Origin: Bradyrhizobium sp. AZCC 1721
GTDB lineage: Bacteria > Pseudomonadota > Alphaproteobacteria > Rhizobiales > Xanthobacteraceae
Length of the DNA: 64,000 nucleotides
Assembly: GCF_036924715.1 (NCBI RefSeq)
Contig: NZ_JAZHSB010000001.1
Location: 434,001 to 498,000 of the forward strand
Direction: 5' to 3'
The notes beneath the pieces were generated by a model, which did no database searches, had not been told where the DNA came from, and saw nothing but the letters and a program-made list of their open reading frames with translations. The position numbers and the translations under genes were made by a program. Of this stretch, positions 15,842-24,837 are shown in pieces; positions within the stretch are counted from its first letter, which is position 1, and each line of letters begins with the position of its first letter.

Positions 15842-16513
15842 TTAGGTTTGCGACCGGCCGGATGCAGGCCCGGTCCCGAGTAGCTCGGCCATCCGTACCA
15901 GATCGGGCAGCGACTTCGCTCCCATTTTCCGCATGATATGCCCGCGATGTATCTTCACGGTGATCTCCGCCAGGCCGATTTCGGCTGCGATCTGCTTGTT
16001 CATGAGCCCCGACGTCACCAGCGCCATCACCTGCCGCTCGCGGGGAGTTAGTGTCGCGAAAAGCGCTTGCAGCTCCGAGAGAACCATCGCTTCGCCGCGG
16101 CTGTTGCGGTCGCGCTCGATTGCCGCGGTTACGGCATCCAGCATGTCCTGATCGCGGAATGGCTTGGTCAGAAAATCGACGGCGCCGGCCTTCATTGCGC
16201 GAACCGTCATCGGAATATCGCCATGACCGGTCATGAAGATGATCGGAATGTGAATGTCGGCCTTGGCCAGTTCGGCCTGAAAGTCGAGGCCGCTCAGCCG
16301 GGGCAGCCTGATGTCAAGAATCAGGCAACTGGGGGCATTCGGAAGCTTGTACTGCAGAAACTCGTGAGCCGAACCGAACACCTCGACGCGCAATCCCACG
16401 GAGCGAAAGAGATTGCTCAGTGACTCACGTACCGATGCGTCGTCGTCGATGACGAACACGACCGGTTCCTCGACGCTTGCGAGGCTGGAAGGCGATGCCG
16501 GCCGCGCGTTCAC
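15842..16513 (-). CDS. FixJ/NodW-family response regulator with LuxR-type output
   Basis: A 223-residue transcription regulator. Residues 17-130 form a receiver with D67 as phospho-acceptor (LILDIRLPRLSGLD) and the K in FLTKPFRDQDML. Residues about 150-215 form the LuxR/GerE helix-turn-helix (LTPRERQVMALVTSG, then NKQIAAEIGLAEITVKIHRG). The GTG at 16513 is the start because AGGAGG precedes it by seven bases and it overlaps the kinase stop (GTGA). Translational coupling makes the upstream kinase its partner. Regulon unknown; it is not FixJ itself, since the kinase lacks FixL-type neighbours. Confidence 0.86.
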   Translation of the reverse strand: MNARPASPSSLASVEEPVVFVIDDDASVRESLSNLFRSVGLRVEVFGSAHEFLQYKLPNAPSCLILDIRLPRLSGLDFQAELAKADIHIPIIFMTGHGDIPMTVRAMKAGAVDFLTKPFRDQDMLDAVTAAIERDRNSRGEAMVLSELQALFATLTPRERQVMALVTSGLMNKQIAAEIGLAEITVKIHRGHIMRKMGAKSLPDLVRMAELLGTGPASGRSQT

Positions 16514-18333
16514 GCTGCATCCTCCTGAGTTAACGGCAAGGTGAACTGGAATGTCGCGCCAGGGCCGGCATTTCCGGACGCGGACAGCCGCCCACCATGA
16601 GCGCCGATGATGGAGCGGCAGATCGACAGGCCCATTCCCATGCCGCTGGATTTGGTGGTGAAGAAGGCGTCGAACAGCCGGCCAGCGTTCTCGGCTGCGA
16701 GGCCAACGCCGCAATCCTTCACCGTCACCACGATCTGCCCGTCTTCGTCCTGGCCTGTCCGGATCACCAGTTCCCGCGGCCGGTCCGTGACCGGCTGCAT
16801 CGCCTCGATGCCGTTGATGACCAGGTTGAGAATGACCTGCTGCAACTGGACCCGATCGGCGATGACCAGCGGCAGGTCGGGGGAGAGCTCCAGCCGCAGC
16901 GATACCTGGTGGATGAGCAGTTCATGCTGCACCAGGCTGGTGACCTCGTTGATGACATCGTTAATGTGAAGCGCTGCCTTCTGATCGGTCGCCTTGCTCA
17001 CGAGCGCGCGGACGCGCTGGATCACTTCGCCGGCACGATTGCCGTCCTTGATGATCGCCTCCACGGTCCCGCGCGCTTCCTTCAGGTCGGGAGGCTCGCG
17101 GTCGAGCCAGCGCCGGCATGCGGCGGCATTGGTGACCACGGCAGCGAGCGGCTGGTTCACCTCGTGGGCGATCGAGGCGGCAAGTTCGCCAAGCGCAGTC
17201 ACGCGCGTGACATGCGCAAGCGTCGCCTGCGCTTCATGCAATTCCATCTCGGCTCGCTTGCGCGCCGTGATATCGGTTACCGCCCCAACGAATTCGATGC
17301 TGCCAGATGCATCCTTCACCACATGCGCGGTGGCGTGGACATGCTTGATCGATCCATCGGGCATCAGCAATCGATAGCTATGCGCGAAGCCTTTGCCCTC
17401 GCTGGACGCGCGGTCGATGGTCCGTTGCACGCGTCCGCGATCGTCCGGATGAATGCGTTGAATGACGGTGGCGAGCTTGACGGAGGGGGCCTTTCTGAAG
17501 CCAAATATTCTGAACGTCTCTTCCGACCAGATGATTTCGCCGCTGGCGACGCGCAAGCCGAAGCTGCCGGTGTGGCTCAATCGCTGGGCTTCGGCCAAAT
17601 ACATTTCGCTCTGCCGCAGCGCATTTTCAGCCTGCTTGCGCTCCGTGATGTCCTCGCACGCGATCAGGACGATTAATCGGCCGTCCAGCCGCCGCACGGC
17701 CTTGGCGTTCTCCCGAACCCAGAGGGTTGAGCCGTCCTTGCGAACCTTGCATATCTCCCAACTGTGGGTCTCGCCGATATTCTCCAGGCATATGGCGACG
17801 TTGCTCTGGGCGGCGGGTTGCTCTTCGGCCGGAAAGACTTTCAGCACGGATTTCCCGAGCAATTCGCTGACGGAGTAGCCAAGTTGTGCGGCGCCGAATG
17901 TATTGACGGACAGTACGGTCCCCGTCGCATCGACCATGAAGTACATCACCGGGTTATGCTCGAACACCTCCCTCCATTGCGCCTCGCTGTGGCGCAGCGC
18001 CTCGATCGCGCGCGCTTCGGCGCTCAGTCGGCCCTCAAGCACGGCTTCCACCTGCCGTCGGGTACGCCCCACCAGGCCCATCATGACCAATGAGGCGGCA
18101 AGCGAAGCAATCAGCAGCACGAACGCAATGAAATGAGGCGCGGCCATCGGTACTGGGCCGAGCAGCAGCCAGATTCCGGCCACCGCTCCCAACGCCAGCG
18201 CCATGCTGCCGAGCAGCCATTGCTCGGCCGAGCTCCCGGACTTTATCGTCGGCTTACGCACCATCAGCACTGACACTCGGCCATCCCGAGCGGCGCTGCG
18301 TCGCCAGGTGTTCGCGACCATTAGCGGCGACAA
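16510..18333 (-). CDS. Membrane-bound PAS-domain sensor histidine kinase
   Basis: A roughly 607-residue sensor kinase. Two membrane spans (about 41-61 and 66-87) precede two PAS domains (about 120-235, beginning WREVFEHNPVMYFMV, and 240-355, with the IHPDDRGRV motif). The HisKA domain has H390 in AASIAHEVNQPLAAVV, and the HATPase_c domain has DCGVGL and MGMGLSICRSIIGAHGG. The TTG at 18333 is chosen because AGGAGG lies six bases upstream; an ATG at 18321 is an alternative. No haem-binding FixL signature is evident, so the signal is unknown. Related kinases include NodV and FixL. Confidence 0.85.
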   Translation of the reverse strand: MSPLMVANTWRRSAARDGRVSVLMVRKPTIKSGSSAEQWLLGSMALALGAVAGIWLLLGPVPMAAPHFIAFVLLIASLAASLVMMGLVGRTRRQVEAVLEGRLSAEARAIEALRHSEAQWREVFEHNPVMYFMVDATGTVLSVNTFGAAQLGYSVSELLGKSVLKVFPAEEQPAAQSNVAICLENIGETHSWEICKVRKDGSTLWVRENAKAVRRLDGRLIVLIACEDITERKQAENALRQSEMYLAEAQRLSHTGSFGLRVASGEIIWSEETFRIFGFRKAPSVKLATVIQRIHPDDRGRVQRTIDRASSEGKGFAHSYRLLMPDGSIKHVHATAHVVKDASGSIEFVGAVTDITARKRAEMELHEAQATLAHVTRVTALGELAASIAHEVNQPLAAVVTNAAACRRWLDREPPDLKEARGTVEAIIKDGNRAGEVIQRVRALVSKATDQKAALHINDVINEVTSLVQHELLIHQVSLRLELSPDLPLVIADRVQLQQVILNLVINGIEAMQPVTDRPRELVIRTGQDEDGQIVVTVKDCGVGLAAENAGRLFDAFFTTKSSGMGMGLSICRSIIGAHGGRLSASGNAGPGATFQFTLPLTQEDAA

Positions 18334-18695
18334 CGTCGCCCTCCTAACGGGCTGGATACTAGCAGCTTTTCGGATTTCCGGCGGGTAAAATCGGCTGATC
18401 ATCCGCGGCTCTTTAACGTTCGGGCGGGCGATCTTTCGTGGGCGAGGGCCAGATTGCGATCCTAAACCTCGGTATGATCCGCCCAACCGAATGGAATGTT
18501 TGGATCAACCTCCGTTCAATGGTCCGCTCCCCCTCGACGGTTACGCTGATTGGCTATCCGGATGGCGGCAGAGCGCAGGTTTTGCCATGCGGGAAGAGTG
18601 TTACGGAAAGGCCCAACGACCTGACCCCTTGCCGGCCTGTCGCCGTGGTCAAACCCGCTTCGTTGGGGATCACCGACCGAACTCAGGGGATTGAT
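18334..18695. other. Gap between kinase and small orphan gene
   Basis: This 362-base stretch separates divergent genes and must hold the promoters of the PAS kinase operon (minus strand) and of the small gene at 18696. The plus-strand frame is open across much of it, but no start with a ribosome site is seen before 18696. I find no clear -35/-10 pair or palindrome. Confidence 0.4.
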
Positions 18696-18959
18696 ATGCC
18701 GAAAGCACATTTGCATTTGATCCGTTGCTCTGACGACATCGAACCCGCAACAAATCGCCGCGACCGCAGGTTTCAGCCTATCGTTATCGATGGAGGCAGG
18801 CGAGCAAATGTCGTCCCGGTGGAGAACCCGTGGGAACGCCTATTTGACCTGTTCGATCTGGGCATCCTGATTGCGCAGGCAAGCTATCTTACCTTCGTCG
18901 CGGCGAGCTTGGCCGCACTCGAGTCTCACGCTCGGACCGCGGCAGAACGGACTACTTAG
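18696..18959 (+). CDS. Hypothetical protein, 87 residues
   Basis: An 87-residue protein of unknown function. AGGGGA lies six bases upstream of the ATG at 18696. The first half is basic and polar (MPKAHLHLIRCSDDIEPATN, then RRDRRFQPIVIDGGRRANV). The second half has an amphipathic-hydrophobic segment LFDLFDLGILIAQASYLTFV with a final AALESHARTAAERTT. It could be membrane-associated. I recognise no domain. It is isolated, with REP elements downstream. Confidence 0.45.
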   Translation: MPKAHLHLIRCSDDIEPATNRRDRRFQPIVIDGGRRANVVPVENPWERLFDLFDLGILIAQASYLTFVAASLAALESHARTAAERTT

Positions 18960-19032
18960 CAGCGCAGCGTGGGCAAAGGCGCGCATGCGCCGTGCCCACC
19001 ATCTCTCGGCGATCGCACTTCTCTGATGCGCG

Positions 19033-19150
19033 GTCGTCCCTGCGAACGCAGGGACCCATAACCACCGCACTTCGTTGTTGAAGCAAAGCCGTCTCGCCGT
19101 GTGCCATTTCCGCGGGCCGCGGCGTATGGGTCTACGTTCGCAGGGACGAC
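19033..19150. repeat. Composite REP-like palindromic element (copy 2)
   Basis: The left palindrome reads GTCGTCCCTGCGAACGCAGG and runs into GACCCATAACCACC. The right palindrome runs from GCCGCGGCGTATGGGTC to CGTTCGCAGGGACGAC. In the right arm CCCTG has decayed to TA, so its stem is shorter. It lies between the small orphan gene and glnD. Confidence 0.85.
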
Positions 19151-19173
19151 AGTCGAGTATTGCGTTGCTACTT

Positions 19174-19212
19174 AGCCGTCATTGCGACCCCCGTTGGCTC
19201 GCAATGACGGCT
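19174..19212. repeat. CATTGCGAG-type hairpin, possible glnD terminator
   Basis: AGCCGTCATTGCGA and TCGCAATGACGGCT pair perfectly over 14 bp around an 11-base loop. The arm GTCATTGCGA is the same as in the long hairpin at 47662-47748, so this is a short member of that second repeat family. It lies 26 bases after the glnD stop and could terminate that transcript, although no T-run follows. Confidence 0.7.
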
Positions 19213-19237
19213 GGACCGCCGCGAGAGCAATGGCACA

Positions 19238-22033
19238 TCACGCCGCCGGCTTGGCGACGTTGTCTTCGGCAGAGAGCAGATGAAGCAGCGCGCTCTTGAT
19301 CGCGGCCTGCCGGGTCGGCGCGTTGATCTGGGCGCCGAGCAAATCGGTGACGTAGAACACGTCGCGGGCGCGTTCGCCGAAGGTCGCGACATGGGCGGAG
19401 GCGATGTTGAGGTTGAGCTTCGAGATCGCGGTGGTGAGCTGATACAGCAGGCCCGGGCGATCGAGGCCGGAGACCTCGATCACGGTGTAGCGATCCGACC
19501 ACTGGTTGTTGATGATGACCTCGGGCTCGACCGCGAATGCACGCACCTTGCCGCGGTTGGCGGCCTTGCGTGCCACCACTTCGGGCAACCGCAATTTGCC
19601 TTCGAGCACGTGCTCGATCATCTCGCCGATCCGGGTCGCTCGCCGTCCCTCGTCCTCGTCTCGGTCGTATTCCCTTGATATCGCGATGGTGTCGAGCGCG
19701 CGGCCGTCGGTCGTCGTATAGATCTGCGCGTCCACGATGTTGGCGCCGGCAGACGCGCAGGCACCCGCAATGATCGACAGCAGCCACGGATGGTCGGTGG
19801 CCAGTATCGTCAATTCGGTGACGCCGCGCGCCTCGTCGAAGCCGACATTGATCGCGAGTTGGTGCCCGGCCTGTTCGCTGGCGCGGATAAAGCGCGCCTG
19901 GCGGATTTTTCGCTGCAGATCGACCTTGAGCCAGTAGGCGGGATAATGCCGCGCAATGTAGGCATTGAGCTCCTCCTCCGGCCATTCGGTGAAGGCGGCG
20001 CGGAATTCGGCCTGCGCCACCGCGATGCGCTGGGCGCGGTTCACTTCCGAGAAGCCGCCGGTCAGGACCGGCTCGGTTTCGTAATAAAGCGTGCGCAGCA
20101 ACTGCGCCTTCCAGCCGTTCCACACCCCGGGGCCGACGCCCCGGATGTCGGCGGTGGTCAGGATGGTCAGAAGCTTCATCTGTTCGACGGATTGCACGAC
20201 GGCGGCAAAATTCTCGATCGTCTTGCGGTCGGAGAGGTCGCGCGACTGCGCCACCGTCGACATTGTCAGATGCTCTTCGATCAGCCAGGCCACCAGCTCG
20301 GTGTCGGCGGTGTTGAAGCCGAGCCGCGGGCACAGTCGCCGCGCCACCCTGGCGCCCGCGATCGAATGATCCTCCGGGCGGCCCTTGGCGACGTCGTGCA
20401 GCAGGGTCGCGACATAGATCACCGCGCGATGCTCGGGCTGGATCTTGCGGAACAGGTCGCTGGCGACCGTGAACTCGTCATTGCCGCCGCGCTCGATCTC
20501 CTGCAGGAAGCCGATGCAGCGGATCAGATGCTCGTCCACCGTATAATGGTGGTACATGTTGAACTGCATCATCGACACGATCTTGCCGAAGGCGCGGATG
20601 AAGTGACCGAGCACGCCGGTCTCGTTCATCCGCCGCAGCACGGTCTCGGCGTCGTTCGACGTCAGGATCTCCATGAACAGCCGGTTGGCTTCCGGATTTT
20701 CGCGGAGCTGGCTGTTCACCAGTTTCAGCGAGCGCGTCACCGTCCGCATTGCGTCGGGATGGAAGGCGAGGTTGTTCTTCTGCGCCAGATGGAAGATGCG
20801 GATCAGGTTGACCGGGTCGTGCTTGAAGACGTCGGGCGCGGCGAGATTGATGCGGTTGTTGTCGATGATGAAGTCGTCGCTGTCGGGCACCCGCCGCCGC
20901 TTGGGGGCCGGCCGCAGCCGCGCCACCATCCGGCTCAGGACCGGCGCGGGCTTGGCCTGCTCCTCTTCCAGCTTGGCGCACAGGATCGCCGTGAGGTCGC
21001 CGACGTCCTTCGCCACCAGGAAGTAGTGCTTCATGAAGCGCTCGACATCCTGCATGCCGGGGTGCGAGGTGTAACCGAGGCGGACTGCGATCTCGCGCTG
21101 CATGTCGAACGACAGCCGCTCCTCGGCGCGCCCCGAGACGAAATGCAGATTGCAGCGCACCGACCACAGGAAATCGGCGCAGCGGCGGAAGGTGCGGTAT
21201 TCCTGCGCGTCGAACACGCCGCGCTCGACCAACTCCCCGGTCTCGCGCACGCGGTAGACGTATTTGGCGATCCAGAACAGCGTGTGCAGGTCGCGCAAGC
21301 CGCCCTTGCCGTCCTTGACGTTGGGCTCGACCAGATAGCGCGATTGCCCGGCGCGGCGGTGTCGCTCCTCGCGCTCGGCGAGTTTGGCGGTGACGAATTC
21401 GGCAGCCGTGCCCTGCACGACGTCCTTGTCGAACCGGGCGACGAGTTCGTCATAGAGCGGCCGGTCGCCGGTCAAGAACCGCGTCTCCAGGATCGCGGTG
21501 CGGATCGTCATGTCGCCGCGCGCCTGGCGGATACACTCATCGACCGAGCGCGTGGCGTGGCCGACCTTCAATCCCATGTCCCACAGGCAATAGAGAATGG
21601 CTTCGGCGACCTGCTCGCCCCAGGCGGTCTGCTTGTAGGGCAGGATGAACAACAGATCGATGTCGGATTCCGGCGCCATCAGGCCGCGGCCGTAGCCGCC
21701 GGTGGCGACGACAGCCATGCGCTCGGCGCCGGACGGCACGTGCGAGCGATAGAGATGGCGCGTCGCGGCCGCATATAGGATGCGGATGATTTCGTCCTGC
21801 ATGAAGCAGAGCCGCTCCGCGCAGCGGCGGCCATGGCGATCCTTCAAGAGGACGGCCTGCGCGGTGGCGCGCGCCGCGATCATCTCGGCCTTGAGCAATT
21901 GCGCCAGCGCCGAGCGGAACACGTCCTCGCGGCCGGCATGTTTGTCGGCCAGCGCATCGACCGCTGCGGTGATCCGCGCGGTATCGAAACGGTCATCCGC
22001 CCCGGCGCGGTCCTCTGTCACGATGCTGTCCAT
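19238..22033 (-). CDS. glnD: Bifunctional PII uridylyltransferase / uridylyl-removing enzyme GlnD
   Basis: A 931-residue cytoplasmic sensor of glutamine that uridylylates PII proteins under nitrogen limitation and removes UMP under nitrogen excess. Domains in order are a nucleotidyltransferase with GGYGRG (112-117) and ESDIDLLFI, a linker, an HD phosphohydrolase domain with LLHDVAKGRPEDHS, and two C-terminal ACT domains (ATDHPWLLSIIAGA and SGLDRPGLLYQLTTAI). All expected motifs are intact. The ATG at 22033 (MDSIVTED) is preferred to the upstream TTG at 22087. The gene is single and divergent from the OsmC gene. Confidence 0.95.
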   Translation of the reverse strand: MDSIVTEDRAGADDRFDTARITAAVDALADKHAGREDVFRSALAQLLKAEMIAARATAQAVLLKDRHGRRCAERLCFMQDEIIRILYAAATRHLYRSHVPSGAERMAVVATGGYGRGLMAPESDIDLLFILPYKQTAWGEQVAEAILYCLWDMGLKVGHATRSVDECIRQARGDMTIRTAILETRFLTGDRPLYDELVARFDKDVVQGTAAEFVTAKLAEREERHRRAGQSRYLVEPNVKDGKGGLRDLHTLFWIAKYVYRVRETGELVERGVFDAQEYRTFRRCADFLWSVRCNLHFVSGRAEERLSFDMQREIAVRLGYTSHPGMQDVERFMKHYFLVAKDVGDLTAILCAKLEEEQAKPAPVLSRMVARLRPAPKRRRVPDSDDFIIDNNRINLAAPDVFKHDPVNLIRIFHLAQKNNLAFHPDAMRTVTRSLKLVNSQLRENPEANRLFMEILTSNDAETVLRRMNETGVLGHFIRAFGKIVSMMQFNMYHHYTVDEHLIRCIGFLQEIERGGNDEFTVASDLFRKIQPEHRAVIYVATLLHDVAKGRPEDHSIAGARVARRLCPRLGFNTADTELVAWLIEEHLTMSTVAQSRDLSDRKTIENFAAVVQSVEQMKLLTILTTADIRGVGPGVWNGWKAQLLRTLYYETEPVLTGGFSEVNRAQRIAVAQAEFRAAFTEWPEEELNAYIARHYPAYWLKVDLQRKIRQARFIRASEQAGHQLAINVGFDEARGVTELTILATDHPWLLSIIAGACASAGANIVDAQIYTTTDGRALDTIAISREYDRDEDEGRRATRIGEMIEHVLEGKLRLPEVVARKAANRGKVRAFAVEPEVIINNQWSDRYTVIEVSGLDRPGLLYQLTTAISKLNLNIASAHVATFGERARDVFYVTDLLGAQINAPTRQAAIKSALLHLLSAEDNVAKPAA

Positions 22034-22242
22034 GATCTCCCCGATATCGGACGGCGCAGGGGCTGTCACGGGCGATTGTACGGTCAACGCAAAGCTATGC
22101 CGCCGCCTCGGCGAATGCCAGCCATAACCCGTTGGAAAAGTGGGGATTTCCGATGGAGCATGCGGGCAGCCACGAGGGTGTGTGATGACAGCGCGTCGAT
22201 AGCCCAGTATATCCGATGCACAAAAAAATCCGGGAGTAGAAA

Positions 22243-22752
22243 ATGGACGCCGCCGAACTCCGAGCGATGCAGGCCCCGATCAAGGAACGCTACAAGTCCG
22301 ATCCCTCGGCCGCGGTCATTACCCTCAAAGCCAAAGGCTCGATCGACCAAGAAGGCATCGCCTGCAAGGTCGAGACCGGCCGCGCGCTGGCAGTTGCGGG
22401 GCTGCACCCCGCCACCGGCGGCTCCGGCCTGGAACTCTGCTCCGGCGACATGCTGCTCGAAGCCCTGGTCGCTTGTGCCGGCGTGACGCTGAAGTCGGTT
22501 GCCACCGCCACCGATATTCCCCTGAAGACCGGCAACGTCATCGCCGAAGGCGACCTGGATTTCCGCGGCACGCTCGGCGTCGACAAGGAGGCCCCGGTCG
22601 GCTTCGAGGAGATCCGCCTGCGCTTCGAGGTCGCAACCGACGCACCGCAGGACAAGCTCGATCTGCTGCTCAAGCTGACGGAGCGCTATTGCGTGGTCTA
22701 CCAGACCATCAAGAACGGCCCGAAAGTCTCGGTGTCGATGAAGCGGGTGTGA
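22243..22752 (+). CDS. OsmC family protein
   Basis: A 169-residue cytoplasmic protein of the OsmC/Ohr family. The family uses two cysteines to reduce organic hydroperoxides; here C78 (ALVACAGVTL) and C150 (ERYCVVYQTI) sit in the conserved positions, so peroxidase chemistry is possible. The typical GGSGLELCSGDMLLEALVAC segment (22420-22480) and the C-terminal KNGPKVSVSM strand are present. GGGAG precedes the ATG at 22243. Its promoter must lie in the 209 bases shared with glnD. Confidence 0.85.
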   Translation: MDAAELRAMQAPIKERYKSDPSAAVITLKAKGSIDQEGIACKVETGRALAVAGLHPATGGSGLELCSGDMLLEALVACAGVTLKSVATATDIPLKTGNVIAEGDLDFRGTLGVDKEAPVGFEEIRLRFEVATDAPQDKLDLLLKLTERYCVVYQTIKNGPKVSVSMKRV

Positions 22753-22767
22753 GGCACATTGCTCGAC

Positions 22768-22888
22768 GTCGTCCCTGCGAACGCAGGGACCCATAACCAC
22801 CGAAGTCCATTGGTGAGGAAGTAGAAGAGCCGCACCGCCCATAATCGAAACGCCGCGGCGTATGGGTCCCTGCGTTCGCAGGGACGAC
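22768..22888. repeat. Composite REP-like palindromic element (copy 3)
   Basis: This is an intact pair: GTCGTCCCTGCGAACGCAGG on the left and CCTGCGTTCGCAGGGACGAC on the right, separated by about 80 bases. The right palindrome ends only six bases before the start codon at 22895, so it occupies the ribosome-binding region of that gene. Confidence 0.85.
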
Positions 22889-22894
22889 AGGTAA

Positions 22895-23692
22895 ATGTCC
22901 CCCGAACTCGCCTTCCTCCTGACGCTCGGCCTGCGCATGGCGATCACCGCGGCATTCGTGGTGACGGCTTCCATCGTCACCGAACGCTCGGGCCCCGTCA
23001 TCGGCGCGCTGATCGCGACGCTGCCGATCTCGGCGGGGCCGTCCTACGTATTCCTCGCGCTCGATCATGACGCGGCCTTCATCGCCGAGGGCGCGCTGGC
23101 GAGCCTGCCGATCAATGCCGCGACGATCTTCCTCGGGCTGACCTACGTCGTGCTGGCGCAACGCCACGGCGCGCTGCTCAGTTGCCTTGCGGCGGTCGCC
23201 GTATGGCTCGCGTTCGCCGCGATCATCCGCTCGGTGCAATGGTCGCTCGCCGGCGGTCTGATCGTGAACGCCATTGCGTTTGCCATCTGCGTCCCGCTGC
23301 TTGCCCGCTACCGCCACGCCAAAATGCCGCCGATCCGGCGGCGCTGGTACGACATTCCGCTGCGCGCCTCGCTGGTCGCAACCTTGGTGGCGACGGTGGT
23401 CACGACATCTAGCTGGGTCGGTCCCAAGATCAGCGGCATGATCGCGCTATTCCCGATCGTGTTCACCTCGATGATGCTGATCCTGCATCCGCGCATCGGC
23501 GGCCCGCCGACCGCGGCGGTACTCGCCAACAGCGCCTGGGGCTTGATCGGGCTCGGGATTGCGATTGCGGTGCTGCATGTCGCGGCACTGCGGTTCGATT
23601 CGGCGGTTGGGCTGAGTCTCGCGCTGGCGACATGCGTGGGGTGGAATCTCAGTTTGTGGTGGCTGGGGCGGAGGAAGGCATTGCGAACTTAA
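22895..23692 (+). CDS. Integral membrane protein of unknown function
   Basis: A 265-residue polytopic membrane protein with about eight hydrophobic spans. Features include ERSGPVIGALIATLPISAGP near residue 30 and the internally similar PKISGMIALFPIVFTSMMLI near residue 180, suggesting an internal duplication of a four-span unit. I recognise no transporter family with confidence. The start ATG at 22895 lies directly after a REP palindrome, with ACAGGTAA as the only ribosome-binding sequence. It converges on the HEAT-like gene; the two stop codons overlap in TTAA. Confidence 0.65.
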   Translation: MSPELAFLLTLGLRMAITAAFVVTASIVTERSGPVIGALIATLPISAGPSYVFLALDHDAAFIAEGALASLPINAATIFLGLTYVVLAQRHGALLSCLAAVAVWLAFAAIIRSVQWSLAGGLIVNAIAFAICVPLLARYRHAKMPPIRRRWYDIPLRASLVATLVATVVTTSSWVGPKISGMIALFPIVFTSMMLILHPRIGGPPTAAVLANSAWGLIGLGIAIAVLHVAALRFDSAVGLSLALATCVGWNLSLWWLGRRKALRT

Positions 23693-24810
23693 CTGTGCTC
23701 CGCCTGGGAGTTCGATGTCCTCGGATGTCTCAACAGGAAGTCTGCTCTCGATCGCACCAGCGAACTCCGATCTGTCACCAGATGGGCAATGAGCGGTCCC
23801 TCGTCAGGTATCTCTGATCGCACAGCGATCATCGCGTCTGCGGCGACCTTCCTCACGAAGGGTGATTTGTCACGGATGCCTGTTTCGACGAAGTCGGCAG
23901 GAGGACGATCTCTCTGAATGGTCCGCGTGCGCAACACCGGCGTACGTCGTCGCAAGCCGTATACCTTGTCGACCCAGGTCCATTCGAAGCCGACGGGCCA
24001 GATAGCCTTACCGGAAATTAGACAGCGGTAGGCGGTCGCTCTGACGGATGGTTGCGCGGCCGCCTTTGCCAGCCGCGGGAGGTGCTGATCCATGCCGGGA
24101 TATCGCAAGGCATGGCGAAGACAGGCTGCGAGAGGACCGGTTGACTGCTTCTGCAGGCGTGTCGCCAAGGCGGCAAGGACGTCATCGCGCGTAAGCACCA
24201 GATCGAGGATATTTGCCTCATCACGCCACCGGCCCCAGACAAAGCGCCGCTCGAGCAGGTATACGGCCGCATCCGCCGCAACGGCTGCTGCGAGATCAAG
24301 CGCGATACGCTTGACGCACCGCTTCGCGGCCTGACGAACTGGTTCAGCCCAGTCGTTCAGTCGCCACGCCAAAGCCGCAAGGAAGAATGGCGAGGTCGGT
24401 GGTGTGGTTATGTGGTTGAGCGCCGCCTCCCTGAGGTAACCACTTGGGTGGAACAGGAATAACCACGCAAGATCCGCATTTGCGGCCAGCAATTCTCGGT
24501 CAGATGGAAACGGGAGAGACGATTTCGGCCAAAACCGGTCTCTGACCTGTTGGAAAAAGAGGATTGCTCGGTGAGTTGGGATGACTTGCCGTGGCCGCTT
24601 ATCCGGCTGCCACCAGCCAAGACCTGCGTGGGTCGCGATTTCCCGGCTGGCTCGTACGACAAGATGTGCCGGCAGCGCTGCGAGTTCGGTAAGGATGTCG
24701 TCCAATTCGCGATTGGTCGGCGGTCGCGTGGCAAGAGCGGCAAGCTTGGCCGAAAGCGATGGCGAGAGGATGGGGCGGGCAGGCGATGACATACCGCAGC
24801 TTGGCAGCAT
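23689..24810 (-). CDS. HEAT/ARM-like alpha-helical repeat protein, function unknown
   Basis: A 373-residue soluble, mostly helical protein. Repeated units resemble HEAT motifs: SGYLREAALNHI, AEPVRQAAKRCVKR, and near the end KSPFVRKVAADAMIAVRSE and SSLVRSRADFLLRHP. These helical pairs suggest a protein-binding scaffold. No catalytic motif is seen. Base composition looks less GC-biased than in mutS and glnD, with many A/T third positions, which may indicate recent acquisition. It sits between an unknown membrane protein and mutS, with no operon partner. The ATG at 24810 is not well supported; 24792 is an alternative. Confidence 0.6.
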   Translation of the reverse strand: MLPSCGMSSPARPILSPSLSAKLAALATRPPTNRELDDILTELAALPAHLVVRASREIATHAGLGWWQPDKRPRQVIPTHRAILFFQQVRDRFWPKSSLPFPSDRELLAANADLAWLFLFHPSGYLREAALNHITTPPTSPFFLAALAWRLNDWAEPVRQAAKRCVKRIALDLAAAVAADAAVYLLERRFVWGRWRDEANILDLVLTRDDVLAALATRLQKQSTGPLAACLRHALRYPGMDQHLPRLAKAAAQPSVRATAYRCLISGKAIWPVGFEWTWVDKVYGLRRRTPVLRTRTIQRDRPPADFVETGIRDKSPFVRKVAADAMIAVRSEIPDEGPLIAHLVTDRSSLVRSRADFLLRHPRTSNSQAEHS

Positions 24811-24837
24811 TCTCCGGTTGTTGGAAGCCGCGCTAGC

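Noticed and set aside
18438..18695. Upstream part of the frame ending at 18959
   Set aside because: No ribosome site precedes the first ATG, and the translation before 18696 shows no structured pattern.
19790..21778. 662-codon plus-strand frame opposite glnD
   Set aside because: It is the mirror of glnD, whose nucleotidyltransferase, HD and ACT motifs are all present. The antisense product is His/Arg/Gly-rich without a recognisable fold.
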